A stretch of 64,000 bases of DNA, taken from Serripes groenlandicus (taxonomy: Eukaryota > Mollusca > Bivalvia > Cardiida > Cardiidae). Shown here piece after piece: positions 1 through 11,937 of this stretch. Under the pieces are notes generated by a model. It made no database searches, was not told where the DNA came from, and saw nothing but the letters and a program-made list of their open reading frames with translations. Numbering within the stretch: the stretch's first letter is position 1; each line of letters opens with the position of its first letter. The position numbers were made by a program, and so were the translations under genes. The stretch covers positions 28,564,874 through 28,628,873 of the forward strand of contig JASEVX010000011.1 of assembly GCA_031761405.1 (NCBI GenBank), given 5' to 3'.

Positions 1-1125
1 GGTCTAGGGGAAATAACTCTAGATCAAAGCACTGTAAGTGCTCACAGTAAGGAGCTAACTGCAAACGCAAAGTATGGTGGTCTATCGATATGCTAAAATT
101 TGACCTACATATGCGCATCTGCTATCTTGATAGTTTCTGCTAAGCAATCCTCCTGGTTTACAAATGAATTTTAGCCGTTTTGTTTATGAAATTAACACAC
201 ATACATGTCATATCAAAATCACAATTGCCTAACAATGATAAACGTATTGAGAGTCTAATACTACTATCAAAGCAGAAATAAAACCCTGTGTTATCTATAT
301 TTTCTTCAGCGCGATATAACTGAACTATTGTTAAAAGCGACGTACAACATTATATAAACGAGTTAATCAATTTCTTAATGTGTTTCACGACGCATAGGTA
401 GAAAGTATTTAATGCATTGCTTTTGTAATCATTTAAAAACCAAGCATTTTGAAGGAGTTTGTTACAGCTGTGTCAAATGACAATTGCACCACTGATATAA
501 GCAAATGTAAAAGATAATTATAATATTAGTATTTATAAAAAAAGTCTGCCCAGACAAGAAATTGATAAAATATCGATAAACAAGATAGCGAAATATTTAT
601 AATTGAAGCCTTTTATTTTTATAAAAAACAGCTACCATTCAAATAATTTGATTCTCTTTTGAGTTAATTTTATCACTGGAACTTAGACCGTCTTCTGTGG
701 CAAATCAAATCAATTTTTTGCGGGCGATAGCCTACCAAGTAACCGCATTTTTGGTTTTTAGACAGGAACTAAATTTGGCGGTACGAAAGGACCGACATTG
801 GTACATGTACTAGTTGGCAAAAGTCCATTCATGTTTTAAACAAATATTCCACAGACCATCCACATTGATTGACATAATATACGATCTGCAACTACCAAGA
901 CATCTCTCTGAACTCGAGATGTGTTAAGAAACGGAGAGCTGATATAGAAAGACAGATGTGAAGTAATTCAATGACGATATTGTAAAACAATCTAGATTCC
1001 AGTCTCAAAATGATGAGTGTCTTCGGATTTCGCCTACTATAGCAATTGGCTCTAACTAGACCCTTGCTAAAAAACAACATCTCTGTCGGGTTCTTGCCCT
1101 GTCTATTGTAACGACAATGGGATAT
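1..1125. other. AT-rich sequence, no gene seen
   Basis: No ORF with a recognisable product, no RNA gene and no repeat shared with the rest of the window was found. Short stop-bounded ORFs here look like chance. Confidence 0.5.
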
Positions 1126-1650
1126 ATAGGATCCATCATGAGTTTTTCTTTGGAGATCAAGATTCTTAAATGAGTCTAGAAAAAGACGGTTATTAACCGA
1201 GCCTCTTGGCGAGGTTAATAACTATCTTTTTCGAGACGAATTTAAGAAATCTTCTCCAAAGTAAAACGAGTGATGGATTCTTTTTATCACCTAAACAGTG
1301 TGTTTTAATGAAAAATATTGACAACATCAAAACAAAGACCGAATAACATATTCTTCATAAGAACTTGTGATTCACCGCATAAAAAAGTAGTCCTCATTTT
1401 TTTTGAATAAGAAGAAAAATAAAAAACAATGTTTTAAACAATTAAGACTCGTTATTTATTCAAAATAACGTATTATTGCATTTTTCAATGTGTAAAATTT
1501 AACAACTTAACAATAAACATAATAAAGATAAAGGTCAAAATGACGTCATCAGTAGTCGCGTGTATGACGTGTATTTGATATCACACATGTTGGATATCGT
1601 TGTTCCGTGATTTGTTCTCAACTTGAAAATAAGGGTATTTATGTGATAAA
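1126..1650 (+). mobile_element. 525-bp non-autonomous element, inverted partner at 34937-35463
   Basis: This block is nearly the exact reverse complement of 34937-35463. The outer end reads ATATAGGATCCATCATGAG. Near it is an internal palindrome built around CGAGCCTCTTGGCGAGG with arms containing GGTTATTAA and TTAATAAC. The inner part includes TGACGTCATCAGTAGTCGCG. No protein is encoded. It is most simply one transposed element present twice in opposite orientation. Similar outer ends (TATAGGATC...CATGAG) occur on palindromes at 34728, 57089 and 59146, suggesting a family. Confidence 0.75.
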
Positions 1651-2001
1651 TTTTGATTCACCTTTTGCACAAAATGTCCGGGAAATACTATATGTCCTTG
1701 TTACCACGTGCGTGTACGTCCAACGTAAACAACGTATTGTATGTGAGAGGACGCTATTGGAAACACCATCCGTATTCCCGGTCAGTGTGGAACCTGATCA
1801 TACAGCGCATCCGTCCAGTCTATCTATGCAGTCATGATAAATGTGTCAAATGTCTATGGGTTCTAGCCTATCTAATAATCATTCATATTTGCCAAAGTAT
1901 CCATGTCTTTTCTTCCGTTGTTGTTTACGGCATACGCCTGTTTTCGTAACAGTTGTACTTACCAAATGAAGTTTAAGTGTTGGTTACGATTTTATTTGTT
2001 T

Positions 2002-2195
2002 TGTTGAGGTTTTTACGCCGTTTACAACATTATTTCGGTTATATCACGGCGACAGTTCACCTATTCATGATCCCTTGTAAACAAACCAGTACTGGGCTAG
2101 GACATTTGCCTTGCCCAAGAGCACTCCACCACGAGCATAGTGGTTACGCCTTTCCCCGTCACCACCATCCACATAATAGCATTCCCGGGTAATCC
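2002..2195 (-). mobile_element. tRNA-derived SINE (family S1), head truncated
   Basis: The body shares with 18322-18547 and 41601-41812 the segments TTTACGCCGTTTACAACATT, TATATCACGGCGACAGTTCA, CATGATCCC, AAACCAGTACTGGGCTAG and CCTTGCCCAAG. Those two copies have a tRNA-like head with A- and B-box sequences. This one ends before a clear B box. Orientation is set by the full copies. Confidence 0.7.
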
Positions 2196-2472
2196 ACCAT
2201 TAAGGGAATTTCTTTCAATGTGTATCCAACATCAATGGCCAGTCACAGTTTGTGACGTCGCTGCAGGACGACGATAATGCCTGGTATATAAAAGGAACGC
2301 GATCAAATGTATGTTGTCTTTCATTTCCCTTCAAATAGGTTTGACCAGTATATACCTTAGCATTGGAATGACTTTTGTCTATGTGACGGTCTTTATACTG
2401 AAAAATTATCAACTGACAATATTGACCTGATTTTGTGTATTTGTTCAAATGTGTGCATGAAAAAAAAAAAAA

Positions 2473-2706
2473 ACGTTGTGGACTCTGCGTAAAGTATCGA
2501 CCCGGATCAGCTTAAGCATGCCGCGCAGGCTAACCCGGACAAACACTTTTCGCCTCCTGTGGATTTTCTGTTTCAGAATCATTACTCTTTAAATCTATCC
2601 CCTGAGAGTGTCGCCCGGATTAGACTGCGTGGATTGCGCAGGATTACCTGAGTCGATACATTACGCGGAATCCATACTGTTGGTTTTCTCATGGAACGGC
2701 TTATTT
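2473..2706. mobile_element. R3 palindromic MITE-like repeat
   Basis: This is one of about ten copies of R3. Its hallmarks are GTGGACTCTGCGTAAAGTAT, GACCCGGATCAGC, AAGCATGCCGCGCAGGCTAA, CACTTTTCGCCTCCTGTGG and the closing TTTTCTCATGGAACGGCT. The two halves are rough inverted copies of each other and no protein is encoded. The 5' end is degraded into an A-run. Confidence 0.75.
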
Positions 2707-2894
2707 GTGATTTTGTTTTATGAAGACACGCTTGGTGAGACAAACTAGGAGTTTTCTAAATTTATTTTCTTCTGAAATGTCATTACATTTTAATATTGCA
2801 CATGTATACCTTTACCAAAAGGTAAGGGTTAGGTTTATTGGGCTAGTAATGCTGCAAAACATGCTCAGTCTAAAACCTGTCACGTTATATTAAC

Positions 2895-3105
2895 CCTATC
2901 CCAAATACAGATGCTTTCTAAAACACCCTTGCAGCATACGACTTTTGAAAACATTGTGGCCAAAGAGCTACTTCTCCATTTGCCACACCGTTTTCGTCTC
3001 TAATTAATGATTAAGTTCTCATTTATGGAGATTTGTCTTGTTTTTGCCAATATCTCAAAGTCGTCCTGCTGCAAAATTGTTGTATGTGGAAAAGGGTTAA
3101 CGCTT
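2895..3105. mobile_element. R2 MITE-like repeat, degraded
   Basis: It shows the R2 order: GCAGCATACGACTTTTGAAA, CATTGTGGCCAAAG, the TTTGCCACA return arm, AAAGTCGTC-CTGCTGCA and the closing AAAGGGTTAA. Several insertions and substitutions set it apart from cleaner copies such as 13469-13697. Confidence 0.6.
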
Positions 3106-3291
3106 CAGCTAATGATTGATATGACAGTTATATGTTAAGAAATCCAGCAAGGTACGAACAGGTAGCCTCATTTATGATGATAAAATATTATCATCGGCCA
3201 TTTTGAAGCTTAATCCTTTGTGAGCTGGAATCGTTTTGTGTAGAGTATGGAGCCCGACAGTTAATTCACTACGTCTGATCACGCTCTATAC

Positions 3292-3491
3292 NNNNNNNNN
3301 NNNNNNNNNNNNNNNNNNNNNNNNNNNNNNNNNNNNNNNNNNNNNNNNNNNNNNNNNNNNNNNNNNNNNNNNNNNNNNNNNNNNNNNNNNNNNNNNNNNN
3401 NNNNNNNNNNNNNNNNNNNNNNNNNNNNNNNNNNNNNNNNNNNNNNNNNNNNNNNNNNNNNNNNNNNNNNNNNNNNNNNNNNNNNNNNNNN
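3292..3491. other. Assembly gap of exactly 200 N
   Basis: Two hundred consecutive N bases lie between known sequence. The round length points to a scaffolding gap of arbitrary size, so the true distance is unknown. Anything translated across it is meaningless. Confidence 0.99.
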
Positions 3492-3767
3492 GAGAAGACA
3501 CTGTCATGAATAGATAAAGAGATTAATATGAAAAGAAGTACAATACATTAAAAGGTTGTAAAGGTGACTGTATTAGCAACTCATGTAGGTTTGTTGAAGA
3601 TTATCTTAATAAATATGGTGAAATAATGTCTTAATCATTGGTATTGCGTTATCTATTTAATTGTAATCCCTATGTCAGTTTCACCTAGGTATTACTAGAT
3701 ATACAACAGCAGAATCTAATTTGTGATTACTTAGTTTAACTTTTTGACTATGAGGTCGACCTAATTG

Positions 3768-3771
3768 TTTG

Positions 3772-3817
<46 letters not shown>

Positions 3818-4013
3818 TATTATCTCTCTCATCTCATCTCACTCTCTCCTCTCTCATCTCTCTCTGTCTCTTCTCTCATCTCTCTCTGTCTCTCTCTCGT
3901 CATCTGTCCTCTCTTCTCCTCTCTTCTCTTCTCTCTCTCTGTGGTGTCTCTCTCTCTCTCTGTCCTCTCACTCTCTACCTCTCTCTCTCTCTCTCTCTCT
4001 CTACTCTCTCCTC

Positions 4014-4095
<82 letters not shown>

Positions 4096-4405
4096 GTCCT
4101 CTGTCTCTGTCTCTGTCTCATCTCTCTGTCTCTCTGTCTCTCTCATATCCTCTATCTCTGTCTCTCTGTCTCTCTGTCTCTCTGTCTGTCTGTCTGTCTG
4201 TCTCTCTGTCTCTCTGTCTCTCTCTCTATTTCTCTCATCAATCTTACTTTCTCTTTCTCTCTTTCTATCATCACCATACTGTCTCTCTCTTCACTCTCAC
4301 TCTCTCTAATGACTCTCTATCCTCAGTTTCTCTCAGTCTCTCTCCCCCTTCTCTCTCATCCTCTATCTCACCCCCCCCCCCCCCCCCCTCTCCCCCCCCC
4401 CCCCC

Positions 4406-4452
<47 letters not shown>

Positions 4453-4966
4453 CCCCCCCCCCCCCCTCGCCCCCACTATCTAATCTCTTCTATCTTCTAT
4501 ATTGCCTCTCTTTCCCTCTCTCATATCTTTATCATTTTCTCATTTTATCTCTCTCAATCTCACTTATATCGCTCCTTTTCTCTCTGTCTCTATGTCCCTC
4601 TCTGTATGGTGTCCCCCAGTCTCTCTGTTTCGCTATGTGTAAATGTCTTCTCTCTGTCTTGTCTCTATGTATGTCTCTCTGTCTGTCCCTTCCTCTACTG
4701 TCTCTCTCTCTCTGTCTATCTATTGTCTGGTACTCTTTATCAGTCTCTGTCTCTGTCTGTCTGTCTGCCTCTCTCTCTCTCTCTCTCTCATTCTCATCTC
4801 TCTCTCTCTCTCTCTTCTCTGACTGTGTCTCTTCTATCTCATATCTATCTCCTTTTTTATTTATCTCACTCACTCTCTCTCTCTCTCCTCCATCTCTCTC
4901 TCATCTCTCTCTCTCTCAGTCTCTCCTCCTCTCTCTCATCTCTCTCTCTCTCTCTCTTTCTCTCTC

Positions 4967-4999
<33 letters not shown>

Positions 5000-5040
5000 T
5001 CTCTCTATCCTCGCTGTCTCTCTCTTACACCCTTTCTCCT
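3768..5040. repeat. CT/TGTC microsatellite with poly-C core
   Basis: About 1.3 kb is made of CT dinucleotides, TCTG tetranucleotides and interrupted variants. A C-tract of roughly 100 bases (about 4371-4476), broken only by a few T and one TCG, lies inside it. Two long + strand ORFs (435 and 456 codons) and one - strand ORF run through it. They encode only Ser/Leu, Pro or Arg/Glu repeats and are artefacts of the low-complexity sequence. Length may be unreliable in assembly. Confidence 0.95.
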
Positions 5041-5690
5041 TGTTCTTTTTCTCATTATATAATCATAATTAAATATATACATGAATCCGTTCGCACATTC
5101 ATAGAACGCCCGATGATAGGTCCAAATGTTCGCTTTTAACCTGCGTGCTTTCCTCATAGACAATAAAAGCAGCTGACTACTACTACTACCTTAAAAACAT
5201 ATAGCCAAAAGTATCAAAAATCTCTATAAGATAATTAATTGAAAAGAATTTAAAACACTGTGACAAAATGTTCATAATGAGCAATTCTATTTTTTGCACA
5301 ATTAAAAGGGTTAATTTGTGTCCTTACGAAGGTATAAGACTTTCAAACGCGTGTCACAGCAAACATAGTTTGGAAAACATTATGGCAAAAATGAGAATGA
5401 AGCTCATGATAATAGAAAAATGTTGGCCAAGTGAACATAAAGGTTACATGTAGCGACTGGGATTAACATCGCCAGTGTATTGTAATGGTACAAGTTTATT
5501 GCTTTGTTATGGTGAAAATGGGACGATAACAACTTTTGCCAACGCTATTTTTGTGTAGATGAGAAGAAGATAAAATATGGGAGAAACTTACCCATCTTTA
5601 CAGACGCCACCAAAATGTCAAAATGTGTCAGTGTTTAAAGCTTTGAGGTCAAATTTAAAGAGCTTTGCTAACAAAATAATCCCCACAATT
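5041..5690. other. No gene seen; possible decayed R2 traces
   Basis: The stretch is AT-rich. Around 5355-5410 a weak match to the R2 centre (GGAAAACATTATGGCAAAAA and a GAATGAAGCTCATGATAATA palindrome trace) is visible but too degraded to call. Confidence 0.35.
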
Positions 5691-5724
5691 AATCGATCTG
5701 GAAAGTCCCCGCCATTTATGTGAG

Positions 5725-5850
5725 TTAGTGACAGCATCCGCCCCGTGGGCGGGAGACCGGGTTCGGTCCTCGGTCGGATCATGCCAAAGACTTGATTCAA
5801 TGGATTTCCCTCCAGGTTGTGGGGTTATGGGGATCATTATCGGTGACCTG
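5725..5850 (+). mobile_element. SINE fragment (family S2 head)
   Basis: GACCGGGTTCGGTCCTCGGT resembles a pol III B box. GGATCATGCCAAAGAC follows, and this pair also occurs in reverse in the S2 copy at 34310-34570. The S2 body is not clearly present, so this is a fragment or a diverged relative. Confidence 0.5.
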
Positions 5851-6690
5851 ATGAATTTTACAGTAGTTTTAAAACATTTGACAAATACTCTCATAATACG
5901 TATCTGTTTACACATGACGACCCAGCGCCTAAACGACTTTAGGATTTTACTGTAGTGTGTTCAATGAATACTAAGGTGCGTTTGTGAATTCACAAGTATC
6001 ACATATAGTATCTTTTTTTACCGGTTGTATGACGTATATACCGAGAGTAACTTCTAGATTAAACAACATAGAGTGTAGAGGCCCATGAGAGTTACTTCAA
6101 AATCCGTTTATCTTATTTCTTTACGCATATTGAACAAGTCCCCATATCGCGGGAAGCGGCTCTGTGTTTTCCTTGTTAGGTTAATTTATTACTTTTCCTG
6201 ACTTGTAATGGTGCTGGTGAATTTTTTATCTTTTTGTCTCCCCCCTCGGCCCCCTTCCGCTTCTCCGATAAATGGGTCGTCACGAAATTCAACAAATACA
6301 AACCGAAATGGACGCTATTTGGAAAACTCTAAAGCATATGAATTTTGAAACGTAACAATGAGTATATTCTTCATGTTCTCATTCTTTCCCACTATGTTGC
6401 AATTTTATATCATAGTTTTAACTTCCAAAATTTATAGGGGTGTTATATTTTTCCCCTGTGTTGGAATCAGGGAATATGAATACAAGCAACACCGTCAAGC
6501 TATCGTCTTTTCCCTTTACTACTACACTCTTTAAATTATCAGTTTTTAAGTAATTTTGATATGAATGAGGAAGCTACTCTGACAATACCTTGATCATATG
6601 ATCCTGTGAAAGAGAAATTGTATAAGTTGGCATTTCCTTAACAGTGTAGTTTCAGATCATCTTGTCCACCTGCTCCCTTATCAGAATAAT
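5851..6690. other. No gene or clear repeat
   Basis: The sequence is AT-rich with one short pyrimidine-rich patch near 6237-6262 and nothing recognisable. ORFs are short and without family features. Confidence 0.4.
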
Positions 6691-6942
6691 TGACCCGTCC
6701 CGCGAGAAAACAAAATTATGGCCACCTGCGTAAATGTATCGAACCAGATCAGCCTGCGCAGTTTGGCGTAGACTGATCCGGGCCGACACATTCAGTCTCG
6801 GGGTCATAGCGTATAGAGTAACGATTTTTGAAACAGAAAAGCCACAGGAGGCGAAAAGTGTCCGTCTGGGGTCGCCTGCGTGCATGCTTAGGCTGATTCG
6901 GGTCGATACTTTACTCAAGTTTTTCTGTGGGACGCGCTCATA
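6691..6942. mobile_element. R3 palindromic MITE-like repeat
   Basis: This is a nearly full R3 copy. It opens with CCGTCCCGCGAGAAAACAAA, passes through CAGATCAGCCTGCGCAG, GACTGATCCGGGCCGACACA, a turn of AAACAGAAAAGCCACAGGAG and GCGAAAAGTGTCCGTCTGGG, and closes with GTGGGACGCGCTCAT. The inverted halves are clear. Short ORFs over it on both strands are by-products. Confidence 0.75.
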
Positions 6943-7246
6943 TTCAGAAGTTGACAGAATCTTCTAACACGTGTGTAAGTAATACGTTAACAGTGTTGAG
7001 AGTATTGATCAAACTGTGCGAAATGCACATCTCGATCTAGTTTAAACTGTTCACCAACTGAAAGCTAGCTGGTATTATTATCTCATTCACTGGCTATATA
7101 TATTGATATGCGCAGTTGTAGATAATTATTACCCCTCTTAGTGAACGCACAGTTTGTTTATTTGTCCCAGTAACACGATTTCTTTTATTTTTTCGCCTGG
7201 TAGGTATCGAGATGCCAAGGTAATTGTAATATTATTTGTTTCGTTT

Positions 7247-7385
7247 TAATTGGGGTTTCACCGTTTTCACATATTTCAGTTACATCATGGCGACAGTTCA
7301 CTTATTTCATGATTCCCTCGTTAAACAAACAGTTCTAGCTTGTAAATGTGCTTGCCTAAGGTCACTCCACCATGACCCCATCGCG
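7247..7385 (-). mobile_element. SINE S1 body fragment
   Basis: It matches the S1 body: TTCACCGTTTTCACATATTT, TCAGTTACATCATGGCGACA, GTTCACTTATTTCATGATTC and AGGTCACTCCACCATGACC. The tRNA-like head is missing. Confidence 0.6.
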
Positions 7386-7514
7386 TCGCGAGACTCTATA
7401 GAAAGCTTTCTTGGAAATTGGAATTAGATGGGTTGATTGCTAATTAAAACAACGAGGCTTCTCAATGCTGATATGTGTATTAATGTATCATAACAATACA
7501 TAACGAATACTCAA

Positions 7515-7937
7515 GGAATGGTAGTTACTGGCCTTGCCCCCAATGGGAGCATTACGTCTGACTCGTTGGTGTATAAAATAAAACCAAAACCAATTGTGAA
7601 AGCGGTGTTAAATAAACCATAACAAACAAACACACTACTCTGGAAACACCCCCTATACGGGTTTATGGGGTCATTCGTCTTAAACCAATGGGCTAACAGT
7701 CCTATGGTGGAAAAGCAGCCAGTTGCTAAGAAGTATGTTGTGTGGAGAACTGGCGTGAGAAAGTCCCATGAAATGCATGAGTAGGTGAACTGGCCCCGCC
7801 GTGATATGACCGAGTATTGTGTGTTAATCCCATCAATCAAACAATCAATCAATAAATCAATCAAATCAATAATCAATCACAATTCAATCAATCAATCAAC
7901 CAATAAATAATAATAAATCAATCAATTTTTCAATCAA
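7515..7937 (+). mobile_element. SINE tail cluster ending in an (AATC)n microsatellite
   Basis: Two SINE 3' parts lie in tandem. The first ends near 7635 with GTGAAAGCGGTGTTAAATAA then ACAAACAAACA, a typical S2-type tail. The second (family S4) carries GGAACTGGCGTGAGAAAGTC-like text, GTAGGTGAACTGGCCCCGCC and GTGATATGACC, and ends in a long run of ATCA units from about 7838. The tetranucleotide run fits a SINE tail expanded by slippage. The minus-strand ORF here is incidental. Confidence 0.6.
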
Positions 7938-8024
7938 TCAATCGCTCCTGTCCGTACCTCAATGTGTAAAGTTGTTATATTCAGGTCGCAGTTATGTTTA
8001 CACGGGGGTCGAACCGCGATACTT

Positions 8025-8300
8025 CAAAATCGGTTATGACGAGTGCCCACCAATCTAGGGGGACGTGAGTTTGGATACCGGATCAATCAATTCATTATTT
8101 CGGATGATTAACATAGAAGACACAAGCGTCACTTAACTTTCTCACAATTTACTGAAATAGCTATGTTGAAGGTGACCAGTTGCCGGTGCGAAGATTGCGT
8201 GTGAGATACCAAATAAATACACGTTAGGTGAACTGGCCGCCCGTTACATAACCATCTACTAGTTGAGAACGACGTTAATACCAATCAATTTATCAATTAA
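8025..8300 (+). mobile_element. SINE S4-like copy, diverged
   Basis: GGGGGTCGAACCGCGATACT, a possible degenerate B box, is followed by GGTGAACTGGCCGCCCGTTA and an ACGTTAATACCAATCAATTT tail. This order parallels the S4 copy just upstream. Boundaries are uncertain. Confidence 0.45.
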
Positions 8301-8459
8301 TATATAATCGATAATTTTCTTCTTGACACATTTCGACAATTAGCTACAGGTGATTTCCAGTGCTTTAATTTGATAGTTTGCGGTCATAATAGTGAATGTA
8401 ACTCGAAATTAAATAATAATGTGTAAGCAGTATCAAGAAAGGGTTTTGAACAAGCCTAT

Positions 8460-8700
8460 CGAGGGCTTGGCGTGAAACGGTTGTAACTAACACCTATTTT
8501 GAAAACCCTGGTTTAGGGGGCAAGTCTGACCCCTTTGTAAAAAATGCAAATTTAGGTACCATTGTCACAACGAGCAATGCACCCAATTTGCATTGTTTAC
8601 CAATAAAAATAATTTAACGCTTCAATGACTTTATGCGAGGTGACTAACATTGGTATAAATACTAATATTTAGTTACAACCGTTTCACGCCAAGACAGCTC
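8460..8700. mobile_element. R1 palindromic MITE
   Basis: The left end is CGAGGGCTTGGCGTGAAAC and the right end is the inverse, GTTTCACGCCAAG, damaged in its last bases. Inner segments are AAAACCCTGGTTTAG, GACCCCTTTGTAAA and a central hairpin with arms based on TTTAGGTACCATTG and GAGCAATGCACCC, weaker than in other copies. No coding capacity. Six other copies are listed. Confidence 0.85.
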
Positions 8701-8974
8701 GGTATTGTTGAATAGGAGGGACATAGGTCGTTTACCGAGTAACAAATAAACAGAGTCCCATCACACGAAAACGATTTTTCTTGCATCTGCATAGCAGCGT
8801 TCATAATAGGGTTTAGCCTTTAAAACAGCAATGGTTCGTTAAATCATCACTCCCACAAAGAGAACACACATACAAGGCTTTGCAGATATTTCAGATAAAA
8901 TGAGTAATTTCCCCCCCCCCCCCCTCTTATAAACTAAAGTAAAATATTGAATTGATGTTGGAAAACAGTTGCTT

Positions 8975-9056
8975 TTCGAAATAATGATTTTTTTTTACAG
9001 TGTCTTTCGAATAATGATTTTTTTACCAGTTGTCTTTCGAAATAATGTTTTTACAG
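8975..9056. repeat. About 30-bp direct repeat, 3 copies
   Basis: TTTCGAAATAATGATTTTTT followed by ACAGTGTC-like text occurs three times in succession with small length changes. The run is a local tandem duplication without coding content. A C-tract at about 8911-8925 lies just upstream. Confidence 0.7.
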
Positions 9057-9190
9057 TCTTCTGCTATATTTGATGGGCAAAAAGCATTCCCGAGCCCGCG
9101 TTATTGATAAGTTTGCTGATGATAAGACGTAGAGACTGTTATCGCCTGACGGCCCTCTGTTTTCATGTGTGTCAATAACGTTGTAAATGT

Positions 9191-9420
9191 AAGGGGCTTT
9201 CCTCATGTAGACGCTTTATGACGCCTATGAAACAGATACGACTTTTGAAATCTGTCTGGCAAAAGGAGGAAATCGCCTAAGAATTAGCAATTTCTCCAAT
9301 TGCCACAATGATTTCCAAACCTATTTAAGAATTCTATTCCGATCATGGAGAGTCTCATACCTTTTGGCAATATGTCCTTGAAAGTCGTCTGCTGCAGTTT
9401 TGTTGTATGTGGGGAAAGTG
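9191..9420. mobile_element. R2 MITE-like repeat, degraded
   Basis: CTTTCCTCATGTAGACGCTT, GCAAAAGGAGGAAATCGC, AGCAATTTCTCCAATTGCCA and GTCGTCTGCTGCAG with GTATGTGGGGAAAG keep R2 order. The ends are slightly broken. Confidence 0.65.
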
Positions 9421-10400
9421 CTTTTATAATGTCGTGCAATAGGAAAAGGTAACACATGGCCTTGTGGAGAACAATAAAAGGTCCAGACCAGCCGCTGCAC
9501 CCGGACGGTCTGAATTAAGATCTACACTGTTCACATTTGACTCCATACAAACTGTGAGAAGATTCTTGTAGGACTGATCAGGTTGTTCGGATGATATGAA
9601 ACTACACTGTCGTGAAATAACAACTTAGGACCTTTTCTCATGCACTGACCTAGGTCAGAGGGAAGCAATTCATTTTCCATAGGGCGACCATTATATAGTT
9701 TTCAGTGGGATATTTGGCTCTTTCCCAACAATCTAAATACCAGAAAATCTATATTCAATTACAGTCATTCTTAAAACTACCAAATAAGCACAACAAACTC
9801 ACATATTCACCTTCCTTTTCAAATCAAGGTCACCCTTATCCCGCAGTGGAGTTATACTTCTCTTCTCTCTTAATGCTGTCAAGAATAGCTAAAAGCAAAC
9901 AACTTTTTGATTACAAACAGTCAGAGGGTTTTCAACTTTATGAAAAACACTTTCAACCTTTCAACAAAACCGTTATGTCCAATGGGAAACCACTTCAGTT
10001 TTTCATAAATTCATGTTTTATCATAGCGGTGTTCCAATAAAATAACCTTATCATAATTATTACACGTGCGGAAACAGACTGGTCTGCGCTTTCATCCAAA
10101 AGATGCTTTAGAGAAAGTTCTCGAAGGCCTTCGATGACCAAAACAAGCAAATATCCAGATCAGACCGTGCCTGTTCGCTGGTTTATCTGGTTCTACACTT
10201 TTCTAAAATGCCATGTGGTTGGTTTTTGCAAAGCGTCTCTCATATATCAAAAAACGCGAAATAGTCATAAACAAACTTTGTTTGCGTCGAAATGAGTATT
10301 TACCTTCATCCAGAATGCTTGAATATATGACATTGAGTTAAATTTATTGTATTTGTGTATAGTAGAGATGCACTGGAAAACATTTCTTTGATCATTTGAA
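9421..10400. other. No supported gene
   Basis: A 111-codon + strand ORF (9705-10040) lies here. It has no recognisable domain, no splice context tying it to the peptidase gene and ordinary AT-rich composition, so it is treated as chance. Two segments (around 9482-9530 and 10085-10190) share a loose GATCAGACCGTGC-like theme with 38900-39070 and 21900-21953, perhaps an old repeat. Confidence 0.4.
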
Positions 10401-10624
10401 ACGTCCCGCGAGAAAACCAACATAATGGCATCTGTATCTACCCAGATAAGCCTGCATATTCCGTTTCACAGGGGAATAGAGGTATAGAGAAATGATTCCT
10501 GAAACAAAAAATCCACAAGAGGCGAAAAGTGTCTATCCGGGTAAGCCTGCGCGGCATGCTTAGGCTGATCCGGGTCGATACGCAGAGTCCACAATGTTAG
10601 TTTATTTCGCGGGACGGCTCATTT
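10401..10624. mobile_element. R3 palindromic MITE-like repeat
   Basis: The left end is CGTCCCGCGAGAAAACCAAC. The centre has CCACAAGAGGCGAAAAGTGT, then TAAGCCTGCGCGGCATGCTT and AGGCTGATCCGGGTCGATAC. The closing arm is CGCGGGACGGCTCATTT. Both ends are well preserved. Confidence 0.8.
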
Positions 10625-10769
10625 GTAGTATCTTGAACTTGTTTGAAAGTGAAAGTAGAAAATAAGAAAGGATGTTCTACATGCTTAGACAGTGTTGAAC
10701 TCAACTGGTGGATTTACATGGAAACAAAGAAGGAATTTATTTGGTGTATTGTGACCTCAAACGTTTTCT

Positions 10770-11000
10770 ATATAGATCATAACAAAGCTACTGGTATAAC
10801 AGTTTCCTGGGCTTTTTTCGATTTTACAAATATTGTATCTGTTGTTAATAGATAATACAAAGCTACTGGTTAACAGTTTCGTGGGCTTTTTCGATTTTAC
10901 AAATATTGTATCTGTTGTAATAGATAATACAAAACTGCTGATATAACAGTTTCCTCGGCTTTTTCGATCTATTACAAATATTGTATCTGTAGTTAATTTG
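10770..11000. repeat. About 75-bp tandem repeat, 3 copies
   Basis: The unit runs AACAAAGCTACTGGTATAAC, AGTTTCCTGGGC, TTTTTCGATTTTACAAATAT, TGTATCTGTTGTTAATAGAT. It recurs three times with single-base gaps, so reading frames are not kept. The 70-codon ORF ending in it is not supported as a gene. Confidence 0.85.
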
Positions 11001-11640
11001 ACCTCACATATAATTGTTAAAAATGTACCGAGAGTAACAAATTAAACTTGTAAGCTTGAATAAATATTCAGAGTGTTAAAAACTTACACACATACATGTA
11101 GTTGATACATATGTAGTCTGAGTTGAGGACATCGCTCAACTAATGTATGTTAACATTGTATAATTATTATCTAAATGGATTCCAACATTGTTTATTATTA
11201 AACCGTAACCTTTCCACCTCTGGTTAACATACTATTTTATTTCACTTTTATCGTTTTTGAACTTTTGAAAGTTTTTTAGGCAAGGATAGTCATTTGGAAA
11301 TTTGATGCACATCTGTAATTAAGTGAGAAAACATAAAAAATGTTACGGTATCATCATAATAAACATCCCTTCATTATGATGTGGTTTGTTTGCAGTTTTA
11401 TTGTAGACTAAATGAACAGACTATAAATCAAAGCATTCAACAATAGCATGCCTTTATAAACACATTTCTACTTATTTGGCATTTTATTAAGAATTAAAAG
11501 GGGCATTAATAGATCAACCTTCACATAACTTAACAAGTACTTTACTAAATGTCGTAAGGTTTATTTTCAGTTCCTTTATTACCCTGTGACACACGAAAAT
11601 GTATTAGGATAACATGTGTATGAACAATATTCGATCCACT
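11001..11640. other. AT-rich, nothing recognised
   Basis: No ORF of note and no repeat shared elsewhere in the window. Confidence 0.4.
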
Positions 11641-11820
11641 ATAAGCTGATCTGCGTCGCGTACATTACGCATAATTCATAATGTTGATTTTCTCGTGGAA
11701 CGGCTCATATTTGTATGAACAATTGCGCGTTCTGAGAAATGTTCGCCTTTTGCCAGGAACGGCTCATATTTGTATGAACAATTGCGCGTTCTGAGAAATG
11801 TTCGCCTTTTGCCACAATGA
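11641..11820. repeat. R3 end fragment plus 58-bp direct duplication
   Basis: An R3 terminal piece (ATAAGCTGATCTGCGTCGCG through CTCGTGGAACGGCTCAT) leads into a 58-bp unit present twice, at about 11699 and 11757. The unit starts AACGGCTCATATTTGTATGA and ends GTTCGCCTTTTGCCA. The copies are almost identical, so the duplication is recent. Confidence 0.75.
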
Positions 11821-11937
11821 TTTCAAAAGGCGTATGCTACAGAGATTCTGTATATTTGAAAGGGTTTATGAAGACGTTTTGTAAACATTTGGATGATATG
11901 AAACAATGAGGTAAAATGCGATGTATACTTAATGAAT

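Noticed and set aside
3236..3517. ORFs across the N block
   Set aside because: They consist mostly of unknown residues translated from the assembly gap.
3765..5139. Two + strand ORFs of 435 and 456 codons and minus-strand ORFs over the same stretch
   Set aside because: They translate only CT-rich and poly-C microsatellite into Ser/Leu/Pro or Arg/Glu runs, with two frames open at once.
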